Assembly: GCF_030345095.1 (NCBI RefSeq)
Contig: NZ_CP128360.1
Location: 186,001 to 250,000, forward strand
Direction of reading: 5' to 3'
Length of the DNA stretch: 64,000 nucleotides
From: Solwaraspora sp. WMMA2056
GTDB taxonomy: Bacteria; Actinomycetota; Actinomycetes; Mycobacteriales; Micromonosporaceae
Part shown: in pieces, positions 16,274 through 25,624 of the stretch
How positions within the stretch are numbered: the stretch's first letter is position 1
Layout of the letters: the number at the start of each line of letters is the position of its first letter
The notes under the pieces: model-generated
What the model was told of the DNA's origin: nothing
What the model saw: the letters and a program-made list of their open reading frames with translations, nothing else
Databases searched by the model: none
Made by a program: the position numbers and the translations under genes

Positions 16274-18892
16274 TCAGGCGGCGACGAAGCGGTGCGTCAC
16301 GAACCCGTCGTCGGTCGGGCAGACGATCACCGACCGGTCCCAGGAACAGGCTGCGGCCACCACGTCGCCGAGCACCCCGAGTTCGAGCAGATCGGCCGGG
16401 GCCGACACCGGCACGCCGGCCACGCTCACATCGTCGGCGTAACTGCTCGGGTTCTCCCGGAACCACAGCAGGTTCGCCGCGTCGACGCGGACCGCGACAC
16501 CGTCGCGGCGCAGCACCTCCGTGCCTGACGCGTCGAGCAGCAACGACAGGTGATCGGTGGCGCTGCGGCGCAGCAGTACGTGCTCGCCGACCGGCACGAC
16601 GACGTCGAACTCGGCCGCGTCGACCCGCCACCGTTGCGCCCGCTCGTCCAGGTCGATCACCACCAGCTCGTTGGTGTCGGCGCTGAACCCGGTCGACTCC
16701 AGCAGACAGACCAGCACCCCACCGCAGGGCACCATGGACTGCAGCCGCCGCTGATCGTCCGCCGGGGTGTAGAGGTTGACCGCCTCACCGGTGGTCGACA
16801 GGTCGTACGCGGCCAGCCGGTAGCCGCTGCCGGACGCGGCGATCAGCAGCCAGCCGGCGTACACCATGGCCGTGTCGGCCGGCGCGGCCACGTTGGGCCG
16901 CTCACCGAGCAGTTCGCCGCTGGCCGCGTCGAACACCCGTACCTGCCGGGTCGCGGTGATCTGCGCCAACCGCCGGTCGTCGCCGTGGTCCGGTGCGGTG
17001 GACAGCCCGTCGAACCCGGCCGGCCCGGTCAGGTCGACAGCGCTGACCGCCGGATACACCGCCGTGTCGGTGTCGCCGTACTGGTCGGCCGGGTTGGCGT
17101 GCGACCAGCGTTCGGTTCCGTCGGCCAGGTCCAGCCCGACCAGCTGGGCACCGGCCACGTCCGACCAGACGAGGACGTCGTCGAAGACGAAAAGCTGGTC
17201 GTCGCCGGTGATCGCGAAGTCCCACCGTTGCCGGCCGTCGTCGGAATCGAGCACCGCGACCGGCCGGGGCTCGCTGCTCAACCCGTCGGCGACGGCGATC
17301 AGCGCGTCCGGGGTGGCCCGCAGGCCCGCCCACCGGTCGGACCGCACCGTCGTGGCGACGTCCCACCGTTTCTCGCCGGTGGCCGGATCGATGGCGACGA
17401 CCCCGAGGCGGCCGTCGTCGCGGAGGTAGCCGCCGTACGCCCGCCCGGCGACGAGCTGGGTGAAGTCGGCGTCGGCGTCCTCGCCGACGAGGATCGCTTC
17501 ACCGACCGGGGTGAAGGCCCGGAACTCGATCGGCCGGGCCGGATCCCGCAGCAGGTAGACCACGGTGGCGGCGACCACGGCGACCAGGGCCAGCGAGGCC
17601 GCGCCGACCAGCCACGGCAGCCGCTTCGACCGCGCAGCCCGCCCCGTGGCCACGCCGACCGGCGGCACCGCGGCCGCGCCGGGTGCGGCCGGCGGCACGA
17701 AACCGGGTGCGGCTGGCGGCACGAGACCGGGCGCGGCCGGGGACACCGGGCCAGGCGCGGCCGGCGTCGCAGCCGGGGCCGGGCCGGGTGGAGCCGGCGA
17801 CGCGACCGCAGCCAGCTCCGCGAGGGCACCTTCGGCGACCGGCAACTCCGGCTGCTCCAGTACGGTCGGCGCGACGCCCAGCTCACTGTGCAGCAGCCGG
17901 GCCACCAGCGGCACCCGGGACGAACCGCCGACCAGGAACAGTCCGGCGAGCTGGTCACGGCCGAGCCCACAGCCGTCGATCACCCGCGCCGCCTCCAGCA
18001 CACCCCGGCGGATCAGCGGGGTGGCGACCCGCTCCAACTCGTCGCGGGTCAGGTGCACCGCCCGGTCCACCCCCGGTACGGCGACCGGCGCCGACGACGA
18101 CCGGGACAGCATCTCCTTGGCACCCCGTACGTCGTCCCAGAACTGCCGCCGGTTGCGCCACTGCGCCGGCGTCGCCGGTGCCGCCAACTGGCGACCCACC
18201 TGCGGATCCAGTACGCCGCCGAGGTGTTCGACAAGCGCCGCGTCCAGATCGAGGCCGCCGAGTTCGGCCAGGCCGCCCGAGCCGATCACGACGAACCGGG
18301 CCCGGCCGGCCGGGTCCACCCCCTCGTTGCGGACCACGGCGACGTCCAGGGTTCCGCCGCCGAAGTCGAACACGGCCAGCGCCTGCCCGACGGGCACCGG
18401 TCGGCGCAGCACGTCGGCGAAGTAGCGGGCCGCCGCGACCGGCTCCGGCACCAGCCGGGTCCCGGCCGACGGCCAGCCGGCGCGGGCCACCGCGTGGGCC
18501 AGAACGTCGCGACGGCGGGCACCCCAGGTGGCCGGGTACGTCAACGCCGCCGGCGGCAGGAACCCGACGGCCTCCACCGCCGCCCGGGCGACCGCGCCGA
18601 GGACGGCGGCGAGCAGGTCGACGGTGGGCACCTCCCGGTCGCCGAGCAGCACCGTCGGCTCGTCGACCCGGCGTTTCGGGTTCGGCTCGTACCGGGCCGG
18701 GTCCGCCTGGGCGAGGCGCTGCGCGTCCCGGCCGACGTACAGCCGGTCGCCGAGGAACACCCCGGACGGCAGCAGCGGCGCGCCGTCGAACAGCAGCGGG
18801 CGGGTCCGACCGTCCGGCCAGCGCAGCACCGCCACGGTGTGCGAGGTGCCCAGGTCGACGCCGAGGGCGAAGCCCCCGTCCTGCCCTGTCAT
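16274..18892 (-). CDS. Hsp70-like ATPase fused to a membrane helix and beta-propeller domain
   Basis: An 872-residue protein in three parts. Residues 1 to about 340 are an Hsp70/actin-type ATPase: VDLGTSHTVAVL phosphate loop, ALTYPATW, FDFGGGTLDVAVV, and GLFLVGGSSRVPLVARLL. There is no Hsp70 substrate-binding domain. A Pro/Ala/Gly-repeat linker leads to one transmembrane helix at about 421-447 (LVGAASLALVAVVAATVVYLL). About 420 exported residues follow, with repeats of the type GERWDVATTV, GRQRWDFAI and GTERWSHANP, as in PQQ-type beta-propellers. It might couple cytoplasmic ATP state to an external sensor; function unknown. A 12-bp tandem duplication covers its stop codon. Confidence 0.8.
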   Translation of the reverse strand: MTGQDGGFALGVDLGTSHTVAVLRWPDGRTRPLLFDGAPLLPSGVFLGDRLYVGRDAQRLAQADPARYEPNPKRRVDEPTVLLGDREVPTVDLLAAVLGAVARAAVEAVGFLPPAALTYPATWGARRRDVLAHAVARAGWPSAGTRLVPEPVAAARYFADVLRRPVPVGQALAVFDFGGGTLDVAVVRNEGVDPAGRARFVVIGSGGLAELGGLDLDAALVEHLGGVLDPQVGRQLAAPATPAQWRNRRQFWDDVRGAKEMLSRSSSAPVAVPGVDRAVHLTRDELERVATPLIRRGVLEAARVIDGCGLGRDQLAGLFLVGGSSRVPLVARLLHSELGVAPTVLEQPELPVAEGALAELAAVASPAPPGPAPAATPAAPGPVSPAAPGLVPPAAPGFVPPAAPGAAAVPPVGVATGRAARSKRLPWLVGAASLALVAVVAATVVYLLRDPARPIEFRAFTPVGEAILVGEDADADFTQLVAGRAYGGYLRDDGRLGVVAIDPATGEKRWDVATTVRSDRWAGLRATPDALIAVADGLSSEPRPVAVLDSDDGRQRWDFAITGDDQLFVFDDVLVWSDVAGAQLVGLDLADGTERWSHANPADQYGDTDTAVYPAVSAVDLTGPAGFDGLSTAPDHGDDRRLAQITATRQVRVFDAASGELLGERPNVAAPADTAMVYAGWLLIAASGSGYRLAAYDLSTTGEAVNLYTPADDQRRLQSMVPCGGVLVCLLESTGFSADTNELVVIDLDERAQRWRVDAAEFDVVVPVGEHVLLRRSATDHLSLLLDASGTEVLRRDGVAVRVDAANLLWFRENPSSYADDVSVAGVPVSAPADLLELGVLGDVVAAACSWDRSVIVCPTDDGFVTHRFVAA
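17680..17775 (-). repeat. Tandem repeat encoding the Pro/Ala linker
   Basis: About four diverged units of roughly 27 bases encode AAPGFVPP-like repeats just before the membrane helix of the Hsp70-like gene. Variable copy number between strains would be expected. Confidence 0.65.
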
Positions 18893-18973
18893 CCGCTGAC
18901 CTCCGCTGCCGGCGGGACCGTCCCGCCCCCGGCATGCTACGGGTGGCTGACCCGGTGATCAGCGATCGGCCGG

Positions 18974-19018
18974 TCAGCCGACAGCACGGCGGCGAGGTCA
19001 GCCGACAGCGCGGCGGCG
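18974..19018. repeat. 24-bp tandem duplication across the rlmB stop
   Basis: GTCAGCCGACAGC followed by A/G CGGCGGCG occurs twice, 24 bases apart. Each copy carries a stop (tca on the plus strand) in the same frame, so the gene has a duplicated end. Confidence 0.7.
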
Positions 19019-20113
19019 GGCCACTTCGGCGAGGGTGACGGCGGCGGCGACACTGGCGTTGAGCGATTCGACGTCGGAGTGCATCGGGATGCGTACCCGC
19101 AGATCGCAGGTCTCGCCGACGAGCCGCGACAGGCCGCGACCCTCCGAGCCGACCACCACGACCAGCGGGCCGACGGCGGCCTCCAGGTCGTACAGGTCGG
19201 TCTCGCCGTCGGCGTCCAGGCCGACCACGACGAACCCCTCCGCCTGGCACTTCTTCACCGCGCGGGTCAGGTTGACGACCTGGCTGACCGGCATCCGGGC
19301 GGCCGCGCCGGCGCTGGTCCGCCACGCCGTCGCGGTGATCCCGGCGGCCCGCCGCTCCGGCACGAACACGCCGTGCGCGCCGAACGCCGCCGCCGAGCGG
19401 ACCACCGCGCCGAGGTTACGCGGATCGGTCACCCCGTCCAGCGCCACCAGCAACGGCTCCGGCTGCTCGGCCGCCGCCGCGACCAGATCCTCGAACGGCT
19501 CGTACGCGTACGCCGGCACCTGCAGCCCGACGCCCTGGTGCAGCACGCCGCCGGTCATCCGGTCCAGCTCGGCCCGGCTGATCTCCAGGATCGCGATGCC
19601 CCGGTCACCGGCGGCCCGCACCAGCTCGGTCACCCGCTCGTCGACGTCGATGCCCTGGGCGATGTAGAGCGCCGTGCCCGGTACGTTGGCCCGCAGCGCC
19701 TCGACCACCGGGTTCCGCCCGACCAGCAGCTCCGGGGCGTCCTTCGGCGGGTGCGACTTGCGCCCCGGGGAGACCCTCGGCCCGGACCGGCCACCGCCAC
19801 GGGTCAGCTTGCCGCTGACCGGGCCGCCCCGGCTGCGGCCGCCGCCGCCCCAGGTGGTGTCCTTCGTGCCCGGTACGCCGACCTTCGGTGCCCGGCCCTC
19901 GGCGGCCGCCGCCCGGCGCTCCTTCTCCTGCTTCCAGGCGGTCTTGTTCGGCAGCTTCTCGGTGCCGGAGTAGCCCTTGTGCCAGGGACGTTCGTCGGCG
20001 GGCAGGGTGCGGCCCTTGCCGGACAGGCTGGAGCGGTTCTTGCCGCCGGAGCCCTGGGTGGTGCCCTTCTTGGAGGTGACCCGCCGGCCACGTCGTTGCG
20101 AGTTGCCGGGCAT
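18998..20113 (-). CDS. rlmB: 23S rRNA (guanosine-2'-O)-methyltransferase, TrmH/RlmB family
   Basis: A 371-residue SPOUT methyltransferase. The start is ATG 20113, overlapping the cysS stop. The first about 135 residues are basic and of low complexity, the extension usual in actinobacterial RlmB. The substrate-binding domain begins [20 protein letters not shown] motifs are [36 protein letters not shown] and [18 protein letters not shown], which form the trefoil-knot SAM site. The neighbouring cysS gene is the usual arrangement in this phylum. Confidence 0.93.
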   Translation of the reverse strand: MPGNSQRRGRRVTSKKGTTQGSGGKNRSSLSGKGRTLPADERPWHKGYSGTEKLPNKTAWKQEKERRAAAAEGRAPKVGVPGTKDTTWGGGGRSRGGPVSGKLTRGGGRSGPRVSPGRKSHPPKDAPELLVGRNPVVEALRANVPGTALYIAQGIDVDERVTELVRAAGDRGIAILEISRAELDRMTGGVLHQGVGLQVPAYAYEPFEDLVAAAAEQPEPLLVALDGVTDPRNLGAVVRSAAAFGAHGVFVPERRAAGITATAWRTSAGAAARMPVSQVVNLTRAVKKCQAEGFVVVGLDADGETDLYDLEAAVGPLVVVVGSEGRGLSRLVGETCDLRVRIPMHSDVESLNASVAAAVTLAEVARRRAVG

Positions 20114-21555
20114 CAGGTCTGCTCTCCAATGGTCCATCGGGGTCCGTGCGGGGTGTCCTCGACCGCGATCCCGGCCTGCTTGAGCTGGTCACGCACCGCG
20201 TCGGCGGCGGCCCAGTCGCGCCGGGCGCGGGCCTGCGCCCGCTGGTCGAGGGCGAGGGCGATCAGCGCGTCGACGGCGCCGCGCAGTTCGTCGCGGGGGG
20301 CGGTGTCGCCCCACGCCGGGTCGAGCGGGTCCAGGCCGAGCACGCCCACCATGGCGCGGACCCGGCCGAGGCTGGCCCGGACCGCGTCGTCAGCACCGCC
20401 GTCGGCATCGGAGCTCGCGCTCGCGCCGGCCAGCAGGTTGTTGCCGTCGCGGATCTCGTCGTGCAGCACCGCGAACGCCGCCGACGTGTTCAGGTCGTCG
20501 TCCATCGCGGCGGCGAACGCCGCCGGCACGTCGGTCGCGGCGACCGCGCCGACCCGTTCCACCGCCCGCTGCACGAACCCTTCGACCCGCCGGTACGCCG
20601 TCGCGCTCTCCCGCAGCGCGTCGTCGGAGTAGTCGATGCGGGACCGGTAGTGCGCGGCGGTCAGGTAGTAGCGCAACTCGGCCGGGCGTACCCCGAGCTC
20701 GGCGACGTGGCCGAGGTCGATGACGTTGCCCAGCGACTTGCTCATCTTCGACGCACCCAGGTTGAGCAGCCCGTGGTGCACCCAGTAGCGGGCGAACGGC
20801 AGCCCGGCCGCCTTCGACTGGGCGATCTCGTTCTCGTGGTGCGGGAAGGTCAGATCCAGCCCGCCGCCGTGGATGTCGAACTCGGCACCCAGGTAGCGCC
20901 AGCACATCGCCGAGCACTCGATGTGCCAGCCGGGCCGGCCCGGACCCCACGGCGACGGCCAGGCCGCGTCGGCGGGCTCGTCCGGCTTGACGCCCTTCCA
21001 CAGGGCGAAGTCACGCGGGTCGCGTTTGGCCCGCCCGACGCAGTCCTCGGCCGGCTGCATCGCGTCGAGGCGCTGCCCGGACAGGGCGCCGTAGTCGGCG
21101 TACGAGGCGACGTCGAAGTAGACGTCGCCGCTGCCGTCGCCGGCCGGGTAGGCGTGGCCGCGCTCGATCAGCAGCTCGATCAGCTGGTGCATCTCCGGCA
21201 CGTGCCCGGTGGCGCGCGGCTCGTACGTCGGCGGCAGCACGTTCAGCGACCGGTACGCGGCGGCCAGCACCAGTTCGTTGGCGTACGCGATCGACCAGAA
21301 CGGCTGACCGGCGGCGGCCGCCTTCTCCAGCACCTTGTCGTCGATGTCGGTGATGTTGCGGATGAAGGTGACCCGCAGCCCACGGTGGGTCAGCCAGCGG
21401 CGCAGCACGTCGTAGTTGACGCCGGAGCGAAGGTGACCGATGTGCGGGGCGGACTGGACGGTGAGCCCACACAGGTAGATCGAGACCTCGCCGGGCTGGC
21501 GGGGCACGAAGTCCCGCACGGACCGGGTCGCGGTGTCGTACAAGCGGAGCGTCAC
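20113..21555 (-). CDS. cysS: Cysteinyl-tRNA synthetase
   Basis: A 480-residue class I aminoacyl-tRNA synthetase. The start is GTG 21555 ([13 protein letters not shown]). The HIGH signature is [10 protein letters not shown]. Zinc ligands are at CGLT and in [10 protein letters not shown] with [14 protein letters not shown]. The KMSKS loop is [10 protein letters not shown]. No ribosome site is visible, and TACCCT seven bases upstream suggests a leaderless transcript. It attaches cysteine to tRNA-Cys and is co-transcribed with rlmB. Confidence 0.96.
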   Translation of the reverse strand: MTLRLYDTATRSVRDFVPRQPGEVSIYLCGLTVQSAPHIGHLRSGVNYDVLRRWLTHRGLRVTFIRNITDIDDKVLEKAAAAGQPFWSIAYANELVLAAAYRSLNVLPPTYEPRATGHVPEMHQLIELLIERGHAYPAGDGSGDVYFDVASYADYGALSGQRLDAMQPAEDCVGRAKRDPRDFALWKGVKPDEPADAAWPSPWGPGRPGWHIECSAMCWRYLGAEFDIHGGGLDLTFPHHENEIAQSKAAGLPFARYWVHHGLLNLGASKMSKSLGNVIDLGHVAELGVRPAELRYYLTAAHYRSRIDYSDDALRESATAYRRVEGFVQRAVERVGAVAATDVPAAFAAAMDDDLNTSAAFAVLHDEIRDGNNLLAGASASSDADGGADDAVRASLGRVRAMVGVLGLDPLDPAWGDTAPRDELRGAVDALIALALDQRAQARARRDWAAADAVRDQLKQAGIAVEDTPHGPRWTIGEQT

Positions 21556-21597
21556 GCTACGAGGGTACCGACTGGCCCACGTCCGTACGCTGTCGGA

Positions 21598-22248
21598 GTG
21601 GACGCGCGAGGGGCGGAGACGGCGCAGACCCTGGACCGGGGGCTGCGGCTGCTGCGGCTGGTCGCCGAAGCGCCCGGCGGGGTCAGCGTCACCGAGGCCG
21701 CCGGGCAGCTCGGGGTCGGCCGGGCCGCCGTCTACCGGCTGGCCACCACGCTGGCCGCGCACGGCATGCTGCGCCGGGACACCGCCGGCCGGCTGCGGCT
21801 GGGTGCCGGGCTGCTGCAGCTGGCCCGCCGGGCGCAGCCGCTGCTGGCCGACGCCGCGCTGCCGGCGCTGCGCAGGCTCGCCGAGTCCGCCGGGGCCACC
21901 GCCCATCTGACCGTCGCCGAGGGCGTCGAGGCGGTGGCGCTCGCCGTCGTCGAACCCAGCTGGACGGCGTTCCACGTGGCGTACCGGACCGGGTCGCGGC
22001 ATCCGGTGGATCGCGGGGCCGCCGGGCGGGCGATCCTGGCCGGCCGCGACGGTACGCCCGGACCGGTGACCAGCAGCGGCGAGCTGCAACCCGGCGCGTA
22101 CGGGGTGGCCGCCCCGGTGCTCGGGGTGCCCGGCCTGGAGGCCAGCGTCGGCGTGGTGGCGATGGGCACCATGGACGTGTCGGCGATCGGCGCACAGGTG
22201 CAGGCGACCGCCGAGGCCGTCGCCCGGCTGCTGGCCGGCGACGCGTGA
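21598..22248 (+). CDS. IclR-type transcriptional regulator
   Basis: A 216-residue protein, shorter than most IclR members (about 250). The winged helix-turn-helix spans about 8-75 (LDRGLRLLRLVAEAPGGVSVTEAAGQLGVGRAAVYRLATTL). A reduced effector domain follows (LADAALPALRRLAESAGATAHLTVAEG, then VDRGAAGRAILAG). The GTG start at 21598 has no clear ribosome site and diverges from cysS by 42 bases. The target is unknown; the shared intergenic region makes autoregulation possible. Confidence 0.82.
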   Translation: MDARGAETAQTLDRGLRLLRLVAEAPGGVSVTEAAGQLGVGRAAVYRLATTLAAHGMLRRDTAGRLRLGAGLLQLARRAQPLLADAALPALRRLAESAGATAHLTVAEGVEAVALAVVEPSWTAFHVAYRTGSRHPVDRGAAGRAILAGRDGTPGPVTSSGELQPGAYGVAAPVLGVPGLEASVGVVAMGTMDVSAIGAQVQATAEAVARLLAGDA

Positions 22249-22290
22249 GCCGCACGCCGACGCGCAGCGGGTCGGCGCGCGAATGGCGGC

Positions 22291-22320
22291 TCAGAACAGG
22301 TCGGCTCAGAACAGGTCGGC
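22291..22320. repeat. 15-bp tandem duplication across the HAD gene stop
   Basis: TCAGAACAGGTCGGC occurs twice head to tail. Both copies contain the stop codon in the same reading frame of the minus-strand gene. Confidence 0.75.
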
Positions 22321-22986
22321 GAGGGCGTCGGGCAGCTGTGCCAGGGTGGTGACCTGGGCGTCCGGGCACACCTGCGGCGGGCAGGACTCGCCGCGCCGGT
22401 TCAGCCAGATCGCCCGCAGCCCGGCCGCCTGCGGGCCGACCACGTCGTGCGCGATCGAGTCGCCGACGTAGACCACCCGGTCGGCACGGGTGGCCCCGGC
22501 GGCGGCCAGTACGGCACCGTAGAACCGCTGGTCGGGCTTTTTCGGCAGGCCATCGACGTGCGCGTACACCTCGAAGGCGAACTGGCCGCGCAGGCCGCAC
22601 CGGTCGGCGCGGCTGTTGCCGTTGGTGGCCAGGCCGACGGCGTACCGGCGGCGCAGCTGGCTCAGGGCGGGCAGCGTGTCGGCGTACGGTCGGCTGAGCT
22701 CGAACCGGCGGGCGAAGAAGATGTCGGTGATCCGGTCCAGTTCGTGCGGCAGACCGACCCGGGCGACGGAACGGGCCAGGGCGGCCCGGCGGATCGACAT
22801 CACCGGCGCGGACGGATCGGCGGCGAACGCGAGATCCCAGTCCTCGGCCATGTCGTCGAGGGTCAGGTCGGCGGCGCGGGGGGTCAGCTGGCGCAGCTCG
22901 GCGAGGACGGTCCGCAGCGCGCCGGTGACCGCGGGCCGCAGGTCGACGAGGGTCTCGTCGACGTCGAACACCACGGTGGTAATCAC
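22306..22986 (-). CDS. HAD family hydrolase
   Basis: A 226-residue haloacid-dehalogenase-type phosphatase. Motif I is FDVDETLVD (nucleophile Asp8, Asp10). Motif II is GLATNGNSRAD, the motif III lysine lies near LPKKPDQRFYG, and motif IV is VVYVGDSIAHDVVGP. A helical cap occupies about 20-90. The organisation resembles phosphoglycolate-phosphatase and pyrimidine-nucleotidase-like members; the substrate cannot be told. GTG 22986 lies 19 bases after the fumarase stop, so the two are probably co-transcribed. Confidence 0.87.
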   Translation of the reverse strand: MITTVVFDVDETLVDLRPAVTGALRTVLAELRQLTPRAADLTLDDMAEDWDLAFAADPSAPVMSIRRAALARSVARVGLPHELDRITDIFFARRFELSRPYADTLPALSQLRRRYAVGLATNGNSRADRCGLRGQFAFEVYAHVDGLPKKPDQRFYGAVLAAAGATRADRVVYVGDSIAHDVVGPQAAGLRAIWLNRRGESCPPQVCPDAQVTTLAQLPDALADLF

Positions 22987-23005
22987 CCCACCAGGGTATG
23001 CCTGC

Positions 23006-24424
23006 TCAACTGGGGCGGGTCATCCGCAGAACGTCCAGCGCCTCGTCCAGCTCGGCGGCGGTCAGCGTGCCGGCGTCGACGTGGCCGCGTTCCAGGACGA
23101 CCGCGCGGATCGACTTGTTCTCGGCGAGGGCCTGCTTGGCGATCGAGGCGGCCTCGTCGTAGCCGAGGTGCCGGTTGAGCGGGGTGACGATCGACGGCGA
23201 CCCTTCGGCGTACGCCAGGCAGGTCTCCGGGTTGGCGGCCAGCTCGACCACGCAGCGCTGGGCGAGCAGCCGGCTGGCGGCGGCGAGCAGCCGGACCGCT
23301 TCGAGCAGGTTGCTGCCCATCACCGGCAGCATCACGTTCAGCTCGAAGTCGCCCTGGCTGCCGGCGAACGCGATCGTCGCGTCGTTGCCGATCACCTGGG
23401 CGCAGACCTGGCGTACCGACTCGCAGACCACCGGGTTGACCTTGCCCGGCATGATCGACGACCCTGGCTGCAGGTCGGGGATGCGCAGTTCGCCGAGGCC
23501 GGCGCGGGGGCCGGAACCCATCCACCGGATGTCGTTGGCGATCTTGTAGAGGCCGACGGCGATGGTCCGCAGCTGCCCGGACGTCTCCACCAGAGCGTCG
23601 CGGGCACCCTGTGCCTCGAAGTGGTTACGGGCCTCGGTCAGCGGCAGCCCGGTCGTTTCGGCCAGCTTGGCGATGACGGCGGCGGCGAACCCGGGTGGGG
23701 TGTTCACCCCGGTGCCGACGGCGGTGCCGCCGAGCGGCAGTTCGGCCAGCCGGGGCAGGATCGACCGGAGGCGTTCCTGGCCGTAGCGGACCTGCGCGGC
23801 GTAGCCGGAGAACTCCTGGCCGAGGGTGACCGGGGTGGCGTCCATCAGGTGGGTACGGCCGGCCTTGACCACGGTGGCGAACTCGTCGACCTTGCCTTCC
23901 AGCGCGGTCGCCAGCTCGTCCAGGGCCGGGATCAGCTCGTGCACCACCTGGTGCGAGGCGGCCAGGTGGATCGAGGTCGGGAAGACGTCGTTGCTCGACT
24001 GCGAGGCGTTGACATGATCGTTGGGGTGCACCGGCCGGTCGAGTTCACGGGCGGCGAGGGTGGCCAGGACCTCGTTGGTGTTCATGTTCGACGAGGTGCC
24101 CGAACCGGTCTGGAACACGTCGACCGGGAACTGGTCGTCGTAGCCGCCGGAGGCGACGTGCGCGGCGGCGGTGACGATCGCCTCGGCGATGCCGGCCGGG
24201 ATCACCCCCAGGTCGGCGTTGACCTGCGCGGCGGCACCCTTGATCTGGGCGAGCGCGCGGATCTGGGCGGATTCGAGCGTACGGCCGGAGACCGGGAAGT
24301 TGTGCACCGCGCGCTGGGTCTGCGCCCGCCACAGCGCGTCGGCCGGCACCCGCACCTCGCCCATGGTGTCGCGTTCGATCCGGTAGCCCTCGTCGCTGAT
24401 GCCCTCGTCCGTCACCCTTCCCAT
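23006..24424 (-). CDS. fumC: Fumarate hydratase, class II
   Basis: A 472-residue tetrameric fumarase of the TCA cycle (fumarate to L-malate), Fe-independent. Family segments appear in order: [75 protein letters not shown], and the signature loop [11 protein letters not shown] with the catalytic Ser. ATG 24424 or GTG 24415 could be the start. Upstream lies the 42-bp palindromic repeat. Confidence 0.95.
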   Translation of the reverse strand: MGRVTDEGISDEGYRIERDTMGEVRVPADALWRAQTQRAVHNFPVSGRTLESAQIRALAQIKGAAAQVNADLGVIPAGIAEAIVTAAAHVASGGYDDQFPVDVFQTGSGTSSNMNTNEVLATLAARELDRPVHPNDHVNASQSSNDVFPTSIHLAASHQVVHELIPALDELATALEGKVDEFATVVKAGRTHLMDATPVTLGQEFSGYAAQVRYGQERLRSILPRLAELPLGGTAVGTGVNTPPGFAAAVIAKLAETTGLPLTEARNHFEAQGARDALVETSGQLRTIAVGLYKIANDIRWMGSGPRAGLGELRIPDLQPGSSIMPGKVNPVVCESVRQVCAQVIGNDATIAFAGSQGDFELNVMLPVMGSNLLEAVRLLAAASRLLAQRCVVELAANPETCLAYAEGSPSIVTPLNRHLGYDEAASIAKQALAENKSIRAVVLERGHVDAGTLTAAELDEALDVLRMTRPS

Positions 24425-24513
24425 CCTGCCCGCAGTGGCGGCACTGCGCAGACGATGTGGCCGAGGCCACCTGGGTGTCGCGCTCCCTGCCCGAGACCAC
24501 TGTCGCGCACCAA

Positions 24514-24578
24514 CAGTATTCCTCTGAGGAATAATTATTCCTCAGAGGAATACTGCTGAACGCGAATACATCCTTCAG
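24514..24578. repeat. Palindromic intergenic repeat, copy 2 (perfect 42-bp palindrome plus flank)
   Basis: Positions 24514-24555 form a perfect 42-bp palindrome. Each half itself contains a smaller dyad (ATTCCTCTGAGGAAT), so the sequence can form one long hairpin or two short ones. The right flank has CGAATACATCCTTCAG at 24563-24578, identical and equally spaced in the copy at 32.8 kb. Confidence 0.9.
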
Positions 24579-24590
24579 GCCCGGCCGGGC

Positions 24591-24628
24591 CAGCCGTCAC
24601 TCCCGGCCAGGCCAGCCGTCACTCCCGG
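24591..24628. repeat. 22-bp tandem duplication at the end of the 150-residue gene
   Basis: GGCCAGCCGTCACTCCCGG occurs twice, 22 bases apart. The second copy contains the stop codon at 24619-24621. Unlike the other three stop-spanning duplications here, the spacing is not a multiple of three. Confidence 0.65.
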
Positions 24629-25071
24629 GTGGTGGCGTCGCTGGTCGAGCCGCCGACCGGCGTACCCATGCCACCGCTGGTCGCGTCGCCGGTCGTCGTC
24701 GGCGTCACCTTGCCCCGCCCCCGGCCCTTCTTCCCCCGGCCCTTCTTCCCTCCGCCGGGGTCCTTGTCGCGGCCGGGGCCGGCGGCGCGGCGGGTGCTGG
24801 CCGGTCCGGCGGTGCCGCCGGTGGTGGTCAGGCCGCCGCCGGAGCGGGTCGGGCCGCCGTCGCGCAGCACCTCGGCCGGGATCGGCAAGTCGGCCGGGTC
24901 GTCGAGGTCACGCTGCTTCACCTCGCGGACCGGGTCCGTCGGCGGCGCGACCACGTCGTCCAGGATCTCCTGGCGGTACGCCGACCGCTGCTCCAGCTCG
25001 TCGACGAACGCCTGCCCGTGATCACGCTCGGAGTCCCGGTCCTGCCCCGCGTTGTCGCTACGTCGCCCCAT
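24619..25071 (-). CDS. Low-complexity hypothetical protein
   Basis: A 150-residue protein not recognised. The first about 60 residues are charged and possibly helical (GQAFVDELEQRSAYRQEILDD). The rest is Gly/Thr/Arg/Lys-rich (GKKGRGKKGRGRGK), so it is likely disordered and basic. ATG 25071. Codon use agrees with the neighbouring genes. It lies downstream of the helicase remnant and may have been the gene next to the intact helicase in the ancestor. Confidence 0.65.
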   Translation of the reverse strand: MGRRSDNAGQDRDSERDHGQAFVDELEQRSAYRQEILDDVVAPPTDPVREVKQRDLDDPADLPIPAEVLRDGGPTRSGGGLTTTGGTAGPASTRRAAGPGRDKDPGGGKKGRGKKGRGRGKVTPTTTGDATSGGMGTPVGGSTSDATTRE

Positions 25072-25195
25072 GTCGTCGCCCTCCCGTCCTGGAGGCGGGG
25101 GTGCCCCGATCGGCAGCCACGAAACCTACGCGGGCCGCGGCATCGCTCTGTGGGAGCGTCAGAGCGCCGGCCTGGAACGGCTGACGCGCGCGACC

Positions 25196-25624
25196 TTAGG
25201 CAGATACGAACCGGGTGCGCTGGCGGAGCACAGCCAGGGCGGCGGCCGGATCGGCCAGTCGGGCGGCGAGGGTGGCCATCGCGAGCCGGGCCGGCAGGGC
25301 GGTGCTGAACTTGAGCCCTTCCAGGGCCTTCTCGTCGACGTCGGGCAGACAGATTCGTTCGGTGGCGTCTGCGGTGAGTGACCGCCAGTCGGCGGGGGTC
25401 AGGTCGGCGCGCAACCGGATCTGGCAGTCGTCGAAGCGCTGCACCGGGTCGACCACCTCGCTGAGGGTGGCGGCGAGGGTGGCGTTGGCCCGGTATCCGG
25501 CCCAGGTCCACCAGCGCAGGTCGCCGGAGCGGTCGCGCAGAATGACGTTGCCGCCGGGGTGCACGAGCGAGGAGCGCTCGTCGCGTACGCGGTGCAGGCG
25601 GTCGACCGCGCGGCCGACCGCCTA
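25196..25624 (-). pseudogene. C-terminal remnant of a DEAD/DEAH (Lhr-type) helicase
   Basis: About 142 codons read VDRLHRVRDERSSLVHPGG, then NVILRDRSGDLRWWTWAGYR and ANATLAATLSEVVDP to a stop at 25196. These segments are strongly reminiscent of the C-terminus of large actinobacterial Lhr-like helicases. There is no helicase core. The frame meets a stop exactly where the TACGCC repeat begins (about 25624), so the 5' part has been deleted or replaced. A GTG at 25564 could give a 122-residue product, but it would be a fragment. Confidence 0.7.

Noticed and set aside
25215-25620. Plus-strand sequence as a native N-terminus of the RHS fragment
   Set aside because: It is antisense to the helicase remnant and encodes an Arg/Ser-rich stretch without YD repeats. 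The true RHS coding sequence begins at the hexamer tract.
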